A DNA stretch of 64,000 bases from Humulus lupulus. Lineage: Eukaryota > Streptophyta > Magnoliopsida > Rosales > Cannabaceae. The stretch covers positions 117,342,358 through 117,406,357 of the forward strand of contig NC_084794.1 of NCBI RefSeq assembly GCF_963169125.1, given 5' to 3'. Numbering within the stretch: the stretch's first letter is position 1; each line of letters starts with the position of its first letter. Below, piece by piece: positions 1 to 9,924 of this stretch. The notes under the pieces are model-generated. The model was not told the origin of the DNA. It searched no databases and was given only the letters and a program-made list of their open reading frames with translations. The translations under genes were made by a program, and so were the position numbers.

Positions 1-1212
1 ATTTGACAAAGAGTGTGTTGCCAACAGACAGAAACAAAGCTAGGACACTTCAGCAGCAAGTTGCTAGGTATATCCTGGTCGATGGAATTTTATACCGAAG
101 GGGATACTCAATGCCACTCCTCAGGTGTATTTCGAAAGAGAAAGCCAAAGGGTTGATAAGAGAGGTCCACGAAGGTTTTTGTGGGGATCATGCTAGGGGC
201 AAAGTTTATCAAAAAAGATTATAAGGAAAGGATACTTCTGGCCAACGATGAATGAGGACTCGATGGAATTTGTGCGAAGGTGTGACAAATTCCAGAGGTT
301 CTCAAAAATTCCACGAGCAGCCCCTAATGAGATAAAACAGATGCAAAGTTTGTGGTTGTTCGTAGTCTGGGGTATAGATCTAATCGGATCTCTGCCCACA
401 GGAAAGGGCAGCGTCAAGTACACCGTAGTGGCCATCGATTACTTCACTAAATGGGTCGAAGCTCAACCACTTGCAACCATAATGACCAAGAAAGTGCTAG
501 ATTTCGTAGTAAAAACATCGTGTGTCGCTATGGATTACCAAGAAAGATTGTCTCAGACAACGGTACCCAGTTTGATAGTGATTTGTTCACAGATTTTTGC
601 GAGCGACATGGAGTTATCAAGAGCTTTTCTTCAGTTGCTCACCCTCAAGCGAACGGACAAGTCGAAGCAGTCAATAAAACGCTAAAGGATACTTTAAAGA
701 AAAGGCTTGAAGAAGCAAAGGGGGCATGGCCAGAGCAATTTTTTGAGGTCCTGTGGTCATACAGAACTTCCCATCAAACAGCAACAGGCCATACTCCATT
801 TTCCTTAGCTTATGGATACGAGGCTATGTTTCCTGTTGAGTTAGATTCGCCATCCCATCGAAGAATAACGTACGATCAAGGCTCTAATAGCCAACTATTG
901 ATGGAATCTCTAGATTTGGTCAATGAAAAATGAGAGCAAGCCCAACTCCGGGTAGCAACTTACCAGCAAAAGGTCGCCCGATATTTCAATTCTAAAGTAC
1001 GCGAAAGGAAATTCAATGTTGGAGATCTAGTACTTCGAAGGGTTTTCCTCAACACCCATGACTAGGCTGCTGGAGTACTCGGGCCTAGTTGGGAAGGACC
1101 GTACCAAATTGAAGAAGTCCTCCATCCAGGAACTTACAAACTTGCTCGCTTAAATGGAGATCTCATTCCTCGATATTGGAATGGAGAACACCTACGCAAG
1201 TACTATCAATAA
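1..1212 (+). pseudogene. Tat1 pol: integrase (3' part)
   Basis: Integrase end of a Tat-lineage polyprotein, which would join element cDNA to the host chromosome. The first frame holds the linker and start of the HHCC zinc finger (HEGFCGDHARG, about 170-205). The frame shifts near 215-230 and reads WGIDLIGSLPTGKG with the first catalytic Asp. A second shift near 520 restores SDNGTQFD (second Asp) and HPQANGQVEAVNK (catalytic Glu). Stops interrupt at 931-933 (TGA) and about 1063-1065 (TAG). The C-terminal module GPSWEGPYQIEEV...YWNGEHLRKYYQ ends at TAA 1210-1212. All three catalytic acids survive but two frameshifts and two stops make it a pseudogene. It is very similar to the Tat3 integrase and less so to that of Tat2. 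Confidence 0.9.
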
Positions 1213-1912
1213 ACAATTCTTCTTAAAGAATTGGCTTGTATTAATTTTACTTTTTACAAGTTATGAAAAAGGGTCGGTCATTTTATGTGACTGATCGCTT
1301 GTAAGTGTAAGATCATTTTGTTGATCACTCGTACATACATGTTTTGTCCATTTATTACGAGAAATAAAATGGACTGTGCGCAGCCAGTCATTCTTGCCAA
1401 CTATTGTATTTATTACAAGTATTTGCTCATTACGTGTGTTATTTTGCTGTATTATCATTTTACAAGTCTTTATTGCGAGCAGAAATGTTCAAATAGGTTT
1501 TGGTCAAGGCAAGTGATCAATGACCTAAAGCTCCTCAATCACTTAGGGGGAATATAAGGCATCTAGTAAGCAAAGCATATCGACAAGTATGTAAACACAC
1601 AAGCAAAATAAGTGAAAGCATGGTACTGAGTATTTTTCAAAAATTTTGTCTTTTGTTAAATAAAACCAAAGTATTATGCTAAGTTCGGTCATGCGAACAG
1701 ATGTTATAATAAAATGCAAGTATTATAATATCAAAAAGGAAACTTTTTACACTGCAAGCAGTTATTGCTTGGATGTAATTGTTTGTTAAAAGTTAAAGCT
1801 ACCCATGCAGCAATAAAAATTAAAAAAGAAATTGTCTTTACATCACGACCCATAGGCCGTGTATCCAAAAGATAAAAAAAAAAAAACATTATAATCAGGA
1901 GGCAGGAGGGTC
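1213..1912. other. Tat1 post-pol spacer with internal polypurine-like tract
   Basis: AT-rich noncoding spacer between pol and the convergent antisense gene. It holds CACTTAGGGGGAATATA at about 1539-1555, a polypurine-like motif matching motifs at the same place in Tat2 (23283-23300) and Tat3 (45013-45035, minus). The words TGATCACT/TGATCGCTTG recur before it. I see no gene here. Confidence 0.6.
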
Positions 1913-2756
1913 TTATGGATTTTCCTGGTCGATCGCAGCTTCGGCTTCATTGTCCACACCTTTGATGCCAGTGGCCAAGGAGAATTCGGGCGAGGCTGGG
2001 GTTTTCACTCTCTCTTCTTCTTCCAAGCGAGTAACGCACCATGCTATTTCTGTTTGCCTCATGCGCTCGGAGAGATAGCTAAAATTGGCCCATTGGTTGT
2101 GCTTCCAGAAATCATAGAAGCACTTGGACGTGGCGCCCTTGTACCTCTCCAGATTGTTGGCGTTGGTTTTTTCGAGATCCTTGATGTGAACCTCCAACTT
2201 CTCAACCTCTTGCATGCTCTCGATCAAATCCGCCTCGAGTCTTTTGGCTTCGCAAAAATTGATGAGAGAGGACTCTTTATACTTCTCCTTCGCCTCAAGG
2301 GCTTTGTTCAGAGCAGCCTGCTTTTGCTCCATCTCCTCGACCAGTTTATTTTTCTCATCGAGCAATGCTGCATTTGCCTTCTGAGCTGCCTTGAGCTTCT
2401 CTGCATACTTCGCTTAAGTAGCCTTAAGCTCCTCAGCATGCCGTTGTTCGGACGCCTTGGATTTCTCGGTAATGACCCTTGAGCAGAGATGGCTGGCAGT
2501 CACGGTCAGCATTGCCGACGATCAGAACAAAAGTTAAAATGAATAATAAATAAAAAGTTTGAGTCTCAACAGGAAGAGACAACTCACACTGGTAAGCTCG
2601 TTTAAAGCGCGATTCAAGATCTGGTCGACCTCCATCGACTCTTTCCCAGCCATGGCTTCTCGACTGTGCTCGTGCCTAAGGATCCTGGTCATCCTGTCCT
2701 TAGCCAACTTAGAGCGCGGCTCGATATGTCATCCCCTGTTTGGGCAGGAGCTGTTG
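1913..2756 (-). pseudogene. Tat1 antisense gene, 3' exons (coiled coil)
   Basis: Distal part of the antisense gene, which starts at 36770 and is cut by Chr1. From the Chr1 junction a short coding stretch (ending ...NRALNELTS) runs to a donor-like GTGAG at 2587. A putative intron lies at about 2493-2587 with a CCAG acceptor. The last exon (about 2492-1913) encodes a Glu/Lys/Ala-rich heptad-like segment, a predicted coiled coil, then CFYDFWKHNQWANFSYL and an acidic tail ending ENP-stop. The same CFY-x2-W pattern followed by an aromatic patch occurs near the end of the Tat3 copy (CFYQIWKLNKPLKLDFF), and a looser version in Tat2 (LYHCWVFNPDGDFSFL). At least two stops lie in frame (near 2415 and 2725), and the phase across this intron does not close cleanly. 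Function unknown. Confidence 0.7.
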
Positions 2757-3497
2757 TGTAACGCCCCGGATAGCCATGACCGCTACACTGTGTACCTATA
2801 AAGGTGCATGACTTGCTAATCAAGTCATTTAGTCAAAACGTGTCACTAAACCATAAATGTGCTAGGGTTAAAATGGTTTTGGTCTCAAAAGACACATTTC
2901 ATTTATTCAAACAGATTTACATATGGGATCCCAAAAAGGAACAGTGTTTAAAAGTTGTTTTACAAAATTTCCACAATACAGACTACCGTCAGCCACGCTA
3001 AGGCAAAACAGACATTTATAGCTCTTCTGTTCCTACTATCCTCTCAACTGTGGCGACTGAGCAGCTGGTCATGTACATTCTACTCACAGAGCTCTCCAAG
3101 TCAGGGTTGATCAAGTTTGCCCTTGCCTTTACCTGCACCGCGTAGCATCCGTGAGCCAAGGCCCAACAAGAAAACATAAAACACATCTCAACAATCATAA
3201 CAAGAGTATAATCCTTTAAGCATGATCAAACACTTAACATTCCACATTAACCACATAGCATGTAATCAGAATCAAAGATGCTACCAATCATTAATAATAG
3301 TCAAATCACATAATAACTAGGGCCGACACCTTAGGACGCACCCTTTGTTTACCCCACTGACTCCGGCCCGCTTAAACCAAGCTCAGTGCATAATAAGCTG
3401 TCCTCGGCTACCAGTGGCCGAGCCGCGCCCTGTGCACAAGTGTAACCTTTGGCACTCTTAGGTCGTTGGTTTACCAGTTACATGGCATAATACCATG

Positions 3498-5346
3498 TTT
3501 TTTTTTAATCAAGAAGAAAATGAACTTCATTGAACAAACGAACAATACAAATTGAGAGCCAAACTCTCAAGAACAATCAACCAATACAGCCGGCTACAAA
3601 CCAACACAACCACTCACTTAATTACACTGAAGGTTCCTAATGTACATTTGCTCTTGCACAGAAATCTGTCTATTTTTAACTGAGTAAAGCCTATATTTAA
3701 CTATGTACTTAACTTCCTTAACTAGGCTAGAAGTAGTCAAAGAATAACCATAAAAAAAGCATCTGTTTCTGTTCCTCCAGATGCTGTAAACAATAGCAGC
3801 CACTACCAAATTCATGATTGAAGCCACTGCTCCATCCCGATCTCTAGCCAGCCAGACAACCCGGCCACTGAATTCAATTGGCCAAGCTTTGAATCCAAGC
3901 CAGTCAAAGATGATATTAAGAACCCGAATAGAGAGGTAGCAATAAAAAAAGAGGTTAGGGTGACTCTCTAGGTGACTCTCGCAGACAGGGAAAACCAGAT
4001 TGGTCACCTGAATATGCATTCAGGTTAGGTTGTCCCTGGTTAGGAGCTGAGTATTAACCACCTGCCAGAGTAAAAAGCTATGTTTAGGAAGAGTTAGCTT
4101 ACTCCAAATAGCTTGATAATAGTCAACCCTTTGCTGGTGTAATGAGCTATTGTAAAGCTTAGATGGCTGAAACCTTCCACTCGAACCAGCAACACGAATT
4201 ACAGCATGACTAAATTTATCTTTTGAATGGCAAAGCTTCCTCCAATACTAGCTACAATCTGACCCCAGGGTATAGTTCCAAAAATTTAAACCTTTCAGGT
4301 AAGTGGAGTTGATCCATTTAACCCATAACACTTCAGGTTTTTCAGAGATAGCCCAAACATATTTAGCTAATATAGCTCTATTCCATCTAGCTCCATCTCT
4401 AAAACTAAGACCACCATAGGCTTTAGGAAGGCAAACCTTCTACCAAGAAGCAAGATGCAGCTTACTCCTATGCCCAGAATTATCCCAAATAAAACTTCTA
4501 CAAAGTTTTTCAATCTCCTTGACTATACTTTGAGGCAAAACAAAGATATTCATCCAATAATTCTGAAGCCCAAATAGAACTGAGTGAATAAGTTGGATAC
4601 GGCCAGCAAAAGAAAGATGCCTGCTAGTCCAAGACTGTAGTCTCAATCTGATTTTCTGAAGAATAATTTCACAATCTTCATGTCTCCAATTAGTTGGTCT
4701 CATAGGCACCCCAAGGTACTTTAGAGGAAAAGAACCTTCAGAAAGTTGAATCTCTTGAGCAATACGGATTCTCTCTGTGGCAGTGACACCTCCAAAAAAG
4801 ATATGAGATTTATCTGAGTTTATAGAAAGCCCAGTAGCAGCACTGAATTCCTCTAGAACCTCCTTAAGAATACTAACAGCTGAAAGAGAACCTTTACAAA
4901 ATAAGATCAAATCATCCGCAAAGCAAAGGTTTAGAAGCTTGAGGCTTTTGCACATTGGGTGATATCTAAAGGTAGAGTTGAGCGCTGCTAATTGAAGGCT
5001 CCTAGTCAAGTACTCCATTATAAGAACAAACAAAAGAGGAGACATAGGATCTCCTTGCCTCAGCCCTTTCTCACCTTTAAATTTACCTTGAACTCTACCA
5101 TTCATAAGTAAAGAATAGGAAGTATTCCGCAAGCAAACCATAATCCATCCTATGAATTTCATAGGAAAACAAAGAGCTTTTAATAGGTCCTCAAGAAACT
5201 TCCAATCTACTGTGTCATAGGCCTTACTTAGATCAATCTTGATTGCACATCTTGGAGAAGTAGAGGCCTTTCCATAGTTTTTTATTAGGTCCTGAAAAAT
5301 CATAATATTATGAGCTATAGAATGACCCTTAACAAAAACTCCCTGA
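3498..5346 (-). mobile_element. L1-type LINE, 5'-truncated
   Basis: Interrupts the Chr1 3' LTR. Alignment with the intact partner LTR places the junctions at 3498 and about 5346. About 70 bp of LTR present in the partner (near 33652-33720) is missing. The 3' end is at the left, with a 9-nt poly(T) (poly(A) on the element strand) at 3498-3506. No clear TSD is seen, which fits an insertion with target deletion. Confidence 0.85.
3618..5303 (-). pseudogene. LINE ORF2 fragment: reverse transcriptase and C-terminal region
   Basis: Encodes a plant L1 (non-LTR) reverse transcriptase lacking its N-terminal endonuclease. Motifs in order on the minus strand: IKIDLSKAYDTVDW (5240 region), GLRQGDPMSPLLFVL (about 5070-5030), catalytic FADDLILF (about 4920), and the thumb region GLSINSDKS and KYLGVPM. 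The main frame ends at 4440 in a stop. Similarity continues through further stops into a zinc-binding-type C-terminal region (HSFLLWQVVNTQLLTRDNL near 4030-4080) and the 4019-3618 frame. Catalytic F-x-DD is intact, but truncation and stops make it dead. This RT would act by target-primed reverse transcription. Confidence 0.9.
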
Positions 5347-6802
5347 TTTGGCTTCCAAGTGTACTAGATATGAGCGATGCTCCTTGAGTGCGATCCGATC
5401 CCCGAGCCCTAGCTTAGCACCTAGTCAAAACCAAGATAAAGGATACCATCAAGAATCTTAAAAGAGCTTCTAGACAAAGTTCTAATCTCCGGAACATTGA
5501 ACTTCACTAAACATGGTAAAAGATTCAATCCTGAGCACCCTAGGTTAAATTCCCAAGCCTAGAATCTCAAAATCCCAAAATCCCTTAAGGGTCGCGGCAT
5601 TAGCCACCCATGCCGCGGCATGGCCCCAACCAGAGGCCTCCCAATTCCCAAAAACAGACACGAGCCGCGGCCCTACTCAGACCATGCCGCGGCCGGCCCT
5701 CCTTCCTCAGCACACATCAACTTCGAAGGGCCGCGGCTCACCAAGAACTATGCCGCGGCCCAACCCCTTCGAACCCAGAAACAACCTTCATTTTTTACTC
5801 TCAAACCTCATGCAAACTCATCCAAAACTACCCCAATTCCACCACTCAACTATCCAAAAACATCCCACAAGATTCCAGCAACATAACCCAGCTGAAACCT
5901 AGACTAGAAACCCATCAAAAACCTATTTCAATCACTGAAACTATCTAACTCAAGAACACAAAACCCAGCCATGAAAACACAATAACTTTGCCATTAAACC
6001 TTAAATTCGAGCTTACCTCAACTGCAGAACCAATCCTCCAAGAGTTTTATGGGCTAACTTCCAAGGTTCTAGCCTCAATTTAATCTTCAAATCCAAAACC
6101 CAAAAACCACTTAGAACACACTCAAAATCACATAATTGCATTAACAGAAAGTGGAAATCAATCCTTACCTTAGTCCTTGATTGAACCCTTAGTTAATCCT
6201 TGAGATAATCTTCTAAATCCCAGCTTCAATTCCCAGAATTCCAGCCAAAACCTCTAAATTTTCTATGTTTTTCCTTTGAGAGAGAGAGAAAAAGAGGAAA
6301 GAGAGAGAGTCGATCTATTTTATGCTCTACTGTTTTCTAAAGCTTCCTAAGTCTATCCTTAGGCAATTAAGCTGAACCCAAAGCTCGGGGTACTGGAAAC
6401 GTCCCTGAGGGCAAAATAGTATAATTCCCCAACATTCCCACCTAGACTTCCTAACCTCAAATATATCTCCAATTATTTACTTCCATAACTCGATAGTCTA
6501 AATATCCACCCGACACTTGAAATACCCCTTGACTTGTCCAAAGTCAAATATTAACCCCGTTGTGACTTTCCCGCTATCTAGCTTCCTAGGATCGCCTCAA
6601 CTCGCCCGCTACAGATTTACCCACATAATAATGTGGTTCTCACAAGTATAACATTTAACCACATTTATATTCATATAATCATACAAGCATTCTTATCATG
6701 TAATCATGCGTTAAATCAATAAATTCACACATAAACCAATTATGCCCTCCTGGCACACTAATTAAGGCCCTTAAGCCATATTAGTGATTTTGGGTCGTTA
6801 CA

Positions 6803-6820
6803 ACTATTCCCTCCTACTGA
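6803..6820 (-). other. Chr1 polypurine tract
   Basis: On the minus strand AGTAGGAGGGAATAGT lies directly next to the 3' LTR end at 6802. This is the expected place and composition for a plus-strand primer, and it fixes the LTR boundary. Confidence 0.85.
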
Positions 6821-6838
6821 GAATTTCGTCCTTGAAAT

Positions 6839-8055
6839 TTACCTGAATAGCTCGGGATACTGATCCCGCATCGCTGTCTCTAACTCCCAGGTCAATTCCT
6901 CGACCTTGCTATTTCTCCAAAACACTTTAACTAACGGAATTGTCTTATTCCGTAAGACTTTGTCCTTCCGATCCAAAATCTGAATTGGTCGCTCTTCATA
7001 GGACAAGTCTGTCTGCAACTCTAAGTCCTCATACTTCAGCACATGCATTGTATCTGAAACATACTTTCGCAACATGGAGACATGGAATACATCATGAACT
7101 CCTGACAGCGACGGTGGCAAGGCCAACCTGTAAGCCACCTGTCCAATCCTTTCTATAATCTCGAAAGGTCCTACAAACCAAGGGCTCAGCTTGCCCTTTA
7201 CCCCAAATCTCCTCACCCCTCTCAGTGGTGAAACTCGCAGAAACACGTGGTCCCTAACTTGGAACTCCACGTCCCTACGCTTAGGATCAATGTAGCTCTT
7301 CTGTCTACTCTGTGAAGCAAGCATTCTGGCTCGAATCTTCTCAATAGCCTCATTGGTCTTCTGAACCATATCTGGCCCCAAATACCTTCTCTCACCCATC
7401 TCATCCCAATGAATGGGTGATCTACACTTTCTTCCATCTAACATCTCATAAGGGGCCACCCCAATCGTGAATTGATAACTATTGTTATATGAGAATTCGA
7501 TCAACGGAAGATACTTACTCCAAGATCCCTCAAAGTCAATAACACATGCCCTAAGCATGTCTTCCAATACCTGAATCGTCCTCTCAGACTGTCCGTCAGT
7601 CTGAGGATGAAAAGCTGTGCTAAACTTCATCTGAGTCCCCATGGCTCTCTGTAGAGCTCCCCAACACTTGGAGGTAAAGATAGGGTCTCGATCAGACACA
7701 ATAGACTTTGGAACCCCATGGAGATGAACTATCTCCCTCACATACAAATCTGCATACTGTTCCACTGAATACGTCGACTTCACTGGATGAAAATGAGCTG
7801 ACTTGGTGTATCTGTCCACTATCACCCACACTGAGTCACAAAGTCCAACTGTCCTGGGTAGTCCTCCCACGAAATCCATAGTAATGTCATCCCACTTCCA
7901 CTCTGGGATACCCAAAGGCTGAAGCAATCCCGCTGGTCATTGATGCTCAGCCTTTACCTGCTGACATGTCAAACATCTAGCCACATACTCTACCACATCC
8001 TTCTTCATCCCGGGCCACCAATATAATTTCCGTAGATCCTGATACATCTTCGTGG
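6839..8055 (-). pseudogene. Chr1 integrase with C-terminal chromodomain
   Basis: Second half of the Chr1 integrase. From the Cop1 junction it reads [19 protein letters not shown] then CLTCQQ (CC part of the HHCC finger), followed by a TGA where the family has Arg (CGA to TGA) near 7937. From 7927 a 362-residue frame runs open: first Asp in ITMDFVGGLP, second in IVSDRDPIF, catalytic Glu in HPQTDGQSERTIQ. The last 60 or so residues (RPIQILDRKDKVLRNK... VKVFWRN... ELTWELE) form a chromodomain, which in chromoviruses reads histone marks and steers insertion. The last residues, YPELFR, are typical of Tekay/Del elements. The upstream half of the finger is at 30018-30060. Confidence 0.93.
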
Positions 8056-9900
8056 TGTTGGATTAGCTTATACAGGATCTTTATTTATTTTCATGTATAT
8101 CTAATATTAAACAAATTAATACGAGATAGCCTAAAACATGTTTCTAAAATTGAATTCAAAGAGAAACAAAGAATAGAATACTTACAGTATACACAGCGAA
8201 ATTAAAGAGTCCTTCCTTCAGTTTCTCTAACTATTGTATCCTCTCTGTCGCAGAGTATTATCAAGAAACTGAACTGATCTTCTATTTTCTTCACAATCTT
8301 CCAATGTATCCTTAGAACCACCTAGACTAGTGTGGGCAATTCTCAACACATGAGATAGATATAGAGAGAAGAAGAGAAAATAACAAAGTGGCTTAGAAAA
8401 GGACTTGTGTTTAGAGAGAATCTAAAACTATCAGAAAATCTGACTTGTGACTTACCAAACTTATTGTTTTGACTTCTCTCTAAGCACTCCTTTTATAGAC
8501 TCAATTAGGCCATTTAATTTAATTAAAAAATCAATAAAATAACAGCAATTTTGAAGCCTTAGGTCGAAATTATAATGGGCTATAGGCCTGGAAATTTCCC
8601 ATTTGATTATAAGCCCATTGGACTTAAAATCAAGGCCTATATTATTTTCTATTGATTTAATTAATTAAATAATTATTTAAATCGTTTATCAAATTAATTA
8701 TTTATAATTTGAACCTTGATTTAAATTTATTTATTAATTTAGATACCAATTTATCTTAATTAATAAATCTGCCATAATTTCTCTTTTCTTCTCAAAATTA
8801 CACAACTCTGTGAAATTATCCAAAATTGGCCTGGTCAACTTTGATAATTAAATCAATTAATTGAGACTATCTAGATGATTTTATCCAAGGTACAATGGGG
8901 ACCATGGGCCTATGAAATCAAGCTCCAATAAGTTATCATAAATCTAACAAATAAATTTACTAACTTATTAATTCCTCGTGACTCCACTATAGACTCGGAA
9001 TTGCACTCTTGAATTCATAGAACGCTCTATAACAAATATAGATACGCTATTAATTATCCATTGTTACAACCATAATTATCACTCAATCCTCTATAGACGG
9101 TCTACAATGAGATAGGACTAAAATACCGTTTTACCCATCATTGTATTTTATCCTTAAAACACTTAGTTCCTTGTAAATGATATTTCAGTAAACTAATTTA
9201 ATTATTGAAATGAGATCTCTATCATTTAACACCTTGAACCAAACTAAAAGGAAACCATCGTTTCACTTCTTCATCAGAAGCTATAGATTTTCATATCTAT
9301 GATTAACACTCCCACTCAATTATACTACCGAGTTCCCAAGATGTAAGTATGGGTTAGTCCGTAGGGTAAGCTGGTAACGAACAAGTCAAAGAACTCAAAT
9401 GATGCAATCAGTTAGAATACTAACCACTCAGAATTCAGATTGAATTGACCTATGGTCAACTATATGATATGACTAGAATAGATAATAACGGTATGTTTAC
9501 TTATCTTATCAACTGTCAATATCAGTCCAGTCTGATGTAACAAATACATCCGATCTTATCTACTTTGCTAATGTTCTGGAAAGAACATAACACTATAATG
9601 TGTAAGTAGATCATATCGTAGATTGGCAAGTCAGTGTAAATCCGGTGCACTGGCTAATCTTAGGACTAACTTATTTTGAGCATATAATCATATTTATATT
9701 CCACTGTGATTACGTCACTATAAATAAGATTAGCTATATGCTCGAGATTTAATAGAAGTTTATATTAAACAAATAATCATGAAAATAAAACATGTGAGCA
9801 AAGTGATTGACCAAGTCAAAAAATGATTTCTATTCTTTTATTGATAATAAAATGAGAATACAAAGAATTTGGGTTTTAATTAGGGCATAAAACCCCAACA
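8056..9900 (-). repeat. Cop1 3' LTR
   Basis: 1845 bp, TGTTGGATTAG to ACCCCAACA, matching 15920-16031 plus 28264-30017. A minus-strand TATA-type box (CTATAAAAGG) lies near 8489-8500. The polypurine tract CAAGTGGGAGTT (minus) abuts at 9901-9912. Confidence 0.95.
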
Positions 9901-9924
9901 AACTCCCACTTGCACTAATTGAAA

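Larger units (their letters stand above)
1..2756 (+). mobile_element. Tat1, Ty3/gypsy (Tat lineage), left part
   Basis: This is the pol end, post-pol spacer and distal half of the antisense gene of a Tat-type gypsy element whose gag, protease and RT lie left of the window. It is interrupted after 2756 by Chr1 and resumes at 35157. Continuity is shown by the antisense gene, whose last exons are here and first exons are at 35157-36770, and by the near-identical flanks TGTTG (2752-2756) and TGCTG (35157-35161) around Chr1. Confidence 0.85.
2757..6802 (-). repeat. Chr1 3' LTR (interrupted by a LINE)
   Basis: Starts TGTAACGCC and ends GTCGTTACA, matching the partner LTR at 32909-35156. Without the 1.85-kb LINE it is about 2.2 kb. 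An internal GC-rich patch (5590-5770) has repeated GCCGCGGC palindromes, and AG-microsatellite tracts lie near 6280-6310. The short frames at 5610-5948 fall in this patch and are not genes. Confidence 0.93.
2757..8055 (-). mobile_element. Chr1, chromodomain Ty3/gypsy, left part
   Basis: Left (3') portion of a minus-strand Tekay/Del-like chromovirus: 3' LTR 2757-6802 with a LINE inside, polypurine tract, and integrase with chromodomain. Cop1 is inserted after 8055 and Chr1 resumes at 30018. TSD of Chr1 is TGTTG on the left and TGCTG on the right, one mismatch. Excluding LINE and Cop1 the element is about 8.6 kb. Confidence 0.92.

Noticed and set aside
2054..2482. Plus-strand 142-aa Leu-rich frame
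   Set aside because: It is the complement of the coiled-coil exon of the Tat1 antisense gene; Leu richness comes from complementing Glu/Lys/Gln codons.
3016..3198. 60-aa minus frame MIVEMCFMFSCW, also at 33167-33349
   Set aside because: The conservation simply reflects the two LTR copies of Chr1; it is short and has no family match or coding signal.
5610..5948. Overlapping Pro-rich frames in the Chr1 LTR
   Set aside because: They lie in the GC-rich LTR patch; the partner LTR has different, broken frames at the same place (33973-34238).
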